DNA of 64,000 nt, taken from Providencia rettgeri (GTDB taxonomy: Bacteria > Pseudomonadota > Gammaproteobacteria > Enterobacterales > Enterobacteriaceae). The stretch's first letter is position 1, and each line of letters opens with the position of its first letter. Under the pieces are notes generated by a model, which worked only from the letters and a program-made list of their open reading frames with translations, did no database searches and was not told the origin of the DNA. The stretch spans positions 806,001 through 870,000 of the forward strand of contig NZ_CP096258.1 of assembly GCF_023205015.1 (NCBI RefSeq), in the 5' to 3' direction. This document shows, one piece after another, positions 61,578 through 64,000 of this stretch. Position numbers and translations under genes: made by a program.

Positions 61578-61705
61578 AATACGCGTCATATTTTGCACTG
61601 TCGCGGTGTTGGCTTCATGGGTTAGCCTTAGTCACATACTTGTGTATGCTCCTAAGATCTAACCCATTTGCCGCCTTGCGACAGCACAAACTATTTAGCG
61701 TATTG
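61578..61705. repeat. ERIC-like repeat after trpR
   Basis: AATACGCG/TAGCGTATT ends and the GTCACATACTTGTGTATGCTCC centre, starting at the trpR stop. A partial extra right end (about 61750-61795, CAGTACGAATTATTTAGAATATT) follows, probably a decayed copy. Confidence 0.85.
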
Positions 61706-61828
61706 GGGAAACATTTATTTCTTTTAATTTTCAGTCCATAAAGACTAGCTTCTTTGATAACAGCTTGTCACAGTACGAATTATTTAGAATATTAATACCC
61801 TTCATATTTTGAATTAATAGTCATAAAA

Positions 61829-61850
61829 AAAGTATGGTTTCCCATACTTT
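61829..61850 (-). terminator. Terminator of yjjX
   Basis: On the minus strand AAAGTATGG-GAAA-CCATACTTT followed by TTTT, after the yjjX stop. Confidence 0.85.
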
Positions 61851-61906
61851 AGTGTGAAAAGCGTGGTGTTTAATCGCACATGCAATTTTAATTATTTTAA
61901 GTATAA

Positions 61907-62443
61907 TTAATCTTCTACTTGGTTTAGCTCTTTATAAATTTCATGATTAATGGGAACCAAGGCCAATATCAAGGCTTGTTGGTAAACACTGGTGCGAGTT
62001 AATACCCCGTCAGTGAAAAAGCCAATAGCACCACCTTGTTGTTTGATATTATCGATGCCTGTTAAAAAGGCCATTTCATCGCCGAGTTCACGGCCTTCAC
62101 GAATACCCGCCAGAATTTTTTCTGGGATCATAATACTGGCAGAGCGAGATTCACCACGTATTTGCTTATGTTCAATCACTATCCAAGCAAATGTCATATC
62201 GTCTTCGATACCCGCTTCAATACCAACCCAAAAATCCGCTTCAGGGCGAACTTGTCTAGAGGCCATAACACGTTGTCTAGCCCCAGTACGGGTTTCATTA
62301 TTACCGATAGGTTGCTGTGGAACGCTGCTATCGACATTAATATCTTCAATTTGATAACTGCCAGCCCCAAAAACAGCATCGAAAGCAAGATGGATCGCTT
62401 TAATTTTGGCAGGATTAGTCGTTGCAGCTATAACTTGGTACAT
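61907..62443 (-). CDS. yjjX: Inosine/xanthosine triphosphatase
   Basis: A 178-residue NTPase (E. coli YjjX about 170) that removes non-canonical ITP/XTP. Family elements ATTNPAKIKAI at the N-terminus, GNNETRTGARQR-like NNETRTGA, and DFWVGIEAGIED are present. Divergent from gpmB across 52 nt, as in E. coli. Confidence 0.93.
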   Translation of the reverse strand: MYQVIAATTNPAKIKAIHLAFDAVFGAGSYQIEDINVDSSVPQQPIGNNETRTGARQRVMASRQVRPEADFWVGIEAGIEDDMTFAWIVIEHKQIRGESRSASIMIPEKILAGIREGRELGDEMAFLTGIDNIKQQGGAIGFFTDGVLTRTSVYQQALILALVPINHEIYKELNQVED

Positions 62444-62495
62444 TAATTATTTTCCTTTGAACACATACTTCGAAAAGTAATAACGGAACACATCT

Positions 62496-63143
62496 ATGTT
62501 ACAGGTTTATCTTGTTCGCCATGGCGAAACTGAATGGAATTTAGCTCGTCGCATCCAGGGACAATCCGATAGCCCTCTGACCGCCACTGGACGACTGCAA
62601 GCAAGGCAGGTGGCTGAGAGGATAAAGTCAGAAGGTATTACCCATATTATCACTAGTGATATGGGACGCACACTGGAAACTGCACAAATAATTGCAAGTG
62701 TGTGCGAGTGTGAAATTACCACAGAACCGCGTCTACGTGAACTAAATATGGGTGTTCTTGAACAAAGAGCAATAGAGTCGTTAACGCCAGAGGAAGAACT
62801 GTGGCGTAAAAGCTTAATTGATGGAACCCGAGGAGGACGAATTCCAGAGGGTGAATCAATGGAGGAGCTGTATACACGTATGTTTGCAGCACTTAATAGT
62901 TGTTTAGATTTGCCTGAAGGTAGCCGCCCACTAATTGTTAGCCATGGGATTGCGTTGAGTACGTTAATTAGCCGTATTATGGGGGTTCCTGCTTACTCAG
63001 AACGTCGCCTACGTTTACGTAACTGTTCGTTATCTCGTGTTGATTATCAAAACAGCCCATGGTTAGCGAATGGTTGGATCGTGGAAACAGCAGGCGAAGT
63101 AACACACTTATCGCAGCCTGCTCTTGACGAACAGCAAGGCTAA
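62496..63143 (+). CDS. gpmB: Phosphoglycerate mutase-like phosphatase GpmB
   Basis: A 215-residue histidine phosphatase, same length as E. coli GpmB (YtjC). Catalytic LVRHGETEWN and the second His in VSHGIALS are intact. Despite the name, its real substrate is not a glycolytic one in E. coli as far as known. Followed by a terminator. Confidence 0.95.
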   Translation: MLQVYLVRHGETEWNLARRIQGQSDSPLTATGRLQARQVAERIKSEGITHIITSDMGRTLETAQIIASVCECEITTEPRLRELNMGVLEQRAIESLTPEEELWRKSLIDGTRGGRIPEGESMEELYTRMFAALNSCLDLPEGSRPLIVSHGIALSTLISRIMGVPAYSERRLRLRNCSLSRVDYQNSPWLANGWIVETAGEVTHLSQPALDEQQG

Positions 63144-63155
63144 CTATTTAGAAAA

Positions 63156-63188
63156 AGGAGTTTCAATAAACTGAAACTCCTCTTCTTT
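63156..63188. terminator. Terminator between gpmB and rob
   Basis: AGGAGTTTC pairs with GAAACTCCT over an 8-nt loop, with a T-rich right flank and A-rich left flank, so it can serve both convergent genes. Confidence 0.85.
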
Positions 63189-64000
63189 AAGGGGTTGTGG
63201 CCGAACCTGTTTTGATGGGGACATAATAATCAAAGGTATCGATGTGTGTTTTAGGGTCATCATTTTCTGGGGTGATGTGACGTAAATCGATGTTTTTTAA
63301 TCGGTAATGTTCGATGTCATAACCTGGTCGGCGTGTTAAATTCAGCTTAGGCAGATATACACCATAAATTTGGTATAAAAACTCTTGTAATGCATCTCGA
63401 GTTGGCGTGCCATTGAACGAAAATTTAACATAATGGCCACTTGGTAGCGTTAAGCTCGTGTATTGGTCAGTATTAAAACTCGCATCTTCAGGTTTTACCG
63501 CCGTGGTATAGAATACCGTTTGTTCATCTTCTTTTTCTGGATTATGAATGGCATGGTGCAAGCCAAAAACTTCAGACGCAATCGTCGTCGTATTATCCAA
63601 ATAGTAGTGCCAAAAAGTTTGGCGCATTTGCGAACAAGCGGTCGACCACTCTTCTAACGCATAAGAACAACTTTGTTCCAAGCCAACTAATTCTTGTGCA
63701 GGCATTTGTAGGAACTCATGTTCAATATTCGTGTGATTATCTAAAATAATCGGTGGGCAAATACCTGCCGCACACCACTCTTCACTCCGACGGTAAAAAG
63801 CAGGGGTTAGGTTAAACTGCTTTTTAAAGGTTCGAGTAAAAGTTTGTTGCGAATCAAAGCGATACTGCAATGCAATATCAAGAATTGGTCGGCTTGTTAG
63901 CCGCAATGCCACAGCCGCACGAGAAAGCCTTCTGGCACGAATATAAGCACCAATCGCTTGGTCAGTCACCTCTTTGAACATTCGTTGTAAATGCCACTTT
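63187..64000 (-). CDS. rob: Right origin-binding protein Rob, 5' end cut by window
   Basis: The frame stays open to base 64000 (preceding codons read KWHLQR), so the true start lies outside. The visible part holds the second half of the AraC/XylS HTH (AIGAYIRARRLSRAAVALR, DIALQYRFDSQQTFTRTFK) and the C-terminal GyrI-like domain (about 170 residues). Rob activates the mar/sox/rob stress and efflux regulon. Its place after gpmB is the E. coli arrangement. The truncation is a window effect. Confidence 0.93.
   Translation of the reverse strand, partial: KWHLQRMFKEVTDQAIGAYIRARRLSRAAVALRLTSRPILDIALQYRFDSQQTFTRTFKKQFNLTPAFYRRSEEWCAAGICPPIILDNHTNIEHEFLQMPAQELVGLEQSCSYALEEWSTACSQMRQTFWHYYLDNTTTIASEVFGLHHAIHNPEKEDEQTVFYTTAVKPEDASFNTDQYTSLTLPSGHYVKFSFNGTPTRDALQEFLYQIYGVYLPKLNLTRRPGYDIEHYRLKNIDLRHITPENDDPKTHIDTFDYYVPIKTGSATTP

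Noticed and set aside
63187..64000. Rob as a truncated pseudogene
   Set aside because: The frame is open to the window edge and preceding codons match Rob, so the truncation is due to the window.

Overview
The window looks like a chromosome segment of an enteric gamma-proteobacterium, most likely Providencia (Morganellaceae), carrying the right-hand part of an SXT/R391-family integrative conjugative element (ICE) inserted at prfC. The host call rests on moderately AT-rich genes, enteric gene order (prfC, yjjU-yjjV, deoCABD, ytjB/serB-radA-nadR, ettA, slt, trpR, yjjX, gpmB, rob) and ERIC-type repeats. Genus is an inference; Proteus or Morganella are not excluded.

ICE part, about 1 to 28,440. 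Positions 1-6770 hold backbone genes: a cut-off gene, a DUF3150 protein, a CobT-like metallopeptidase/von Willebrand protein, a RadC-like protein and a primase-like zinc/Toprim protein. Many of their gaps contain hairpins, some of which bury the Shine-Dalgarno sequence of the next gene. Positions 6,922-13,938, in the gap before traF, hold a compact accessory island: an EptA/MCR-type phosphoethanolamine transferase, a PAP2 phosphatase, an LTA-synthase-like sulfatase, a diacylglycerol kinase and an OmpR-type two-component system. Three promoters in the island carry the same PmrA-type box (YTTAAG/T-N5-YTTAAG/T) exactly 10 nt before a -10 element, so it looks like a self-regulated lipid A modification module. 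traF, traH and traG follow, then a mercury resistance operon (merRTPCA), a likely entry-exclusion gene, and the control region (setC, setD, a lytic transglycosylase, two replication-like ORFs, a Cro-like gene, setR). The attR junction lies at the start of prfC, whose promoter and first codons come from the ICE.

Chromosome part, about 28,440 to 64,000. prfC is followed by a BON-domain lipoprotein, yjjU-yjjV, a NupX-like nucleoside transporter and the deoCABD nucleoside catabolic operon, whose leader is strongly structured. After an AaaT-like acetyltransferase comes an AT-rich orphan gene encoding a protein with four divergent helical repeats. Next is a block of six genes: fecI-fecR-TonB receptor-yddA-pqqL on the minus strand and a divergent tonB. 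It matches the composition of the Fus protein-piracy system (receptor, TonB-like protein, M16 protease, ABC exporter) but adds FecIR surface signalling. The rest is conserved housekeeping sequence ending inside rob.

ERIC-like elements are scattered through the chromosome part, including three in tandem with a 128-bp period between slt and trpR. I found none in the ICE. No rRNA, tRNA, CRISPR array or insertion sequence was found.
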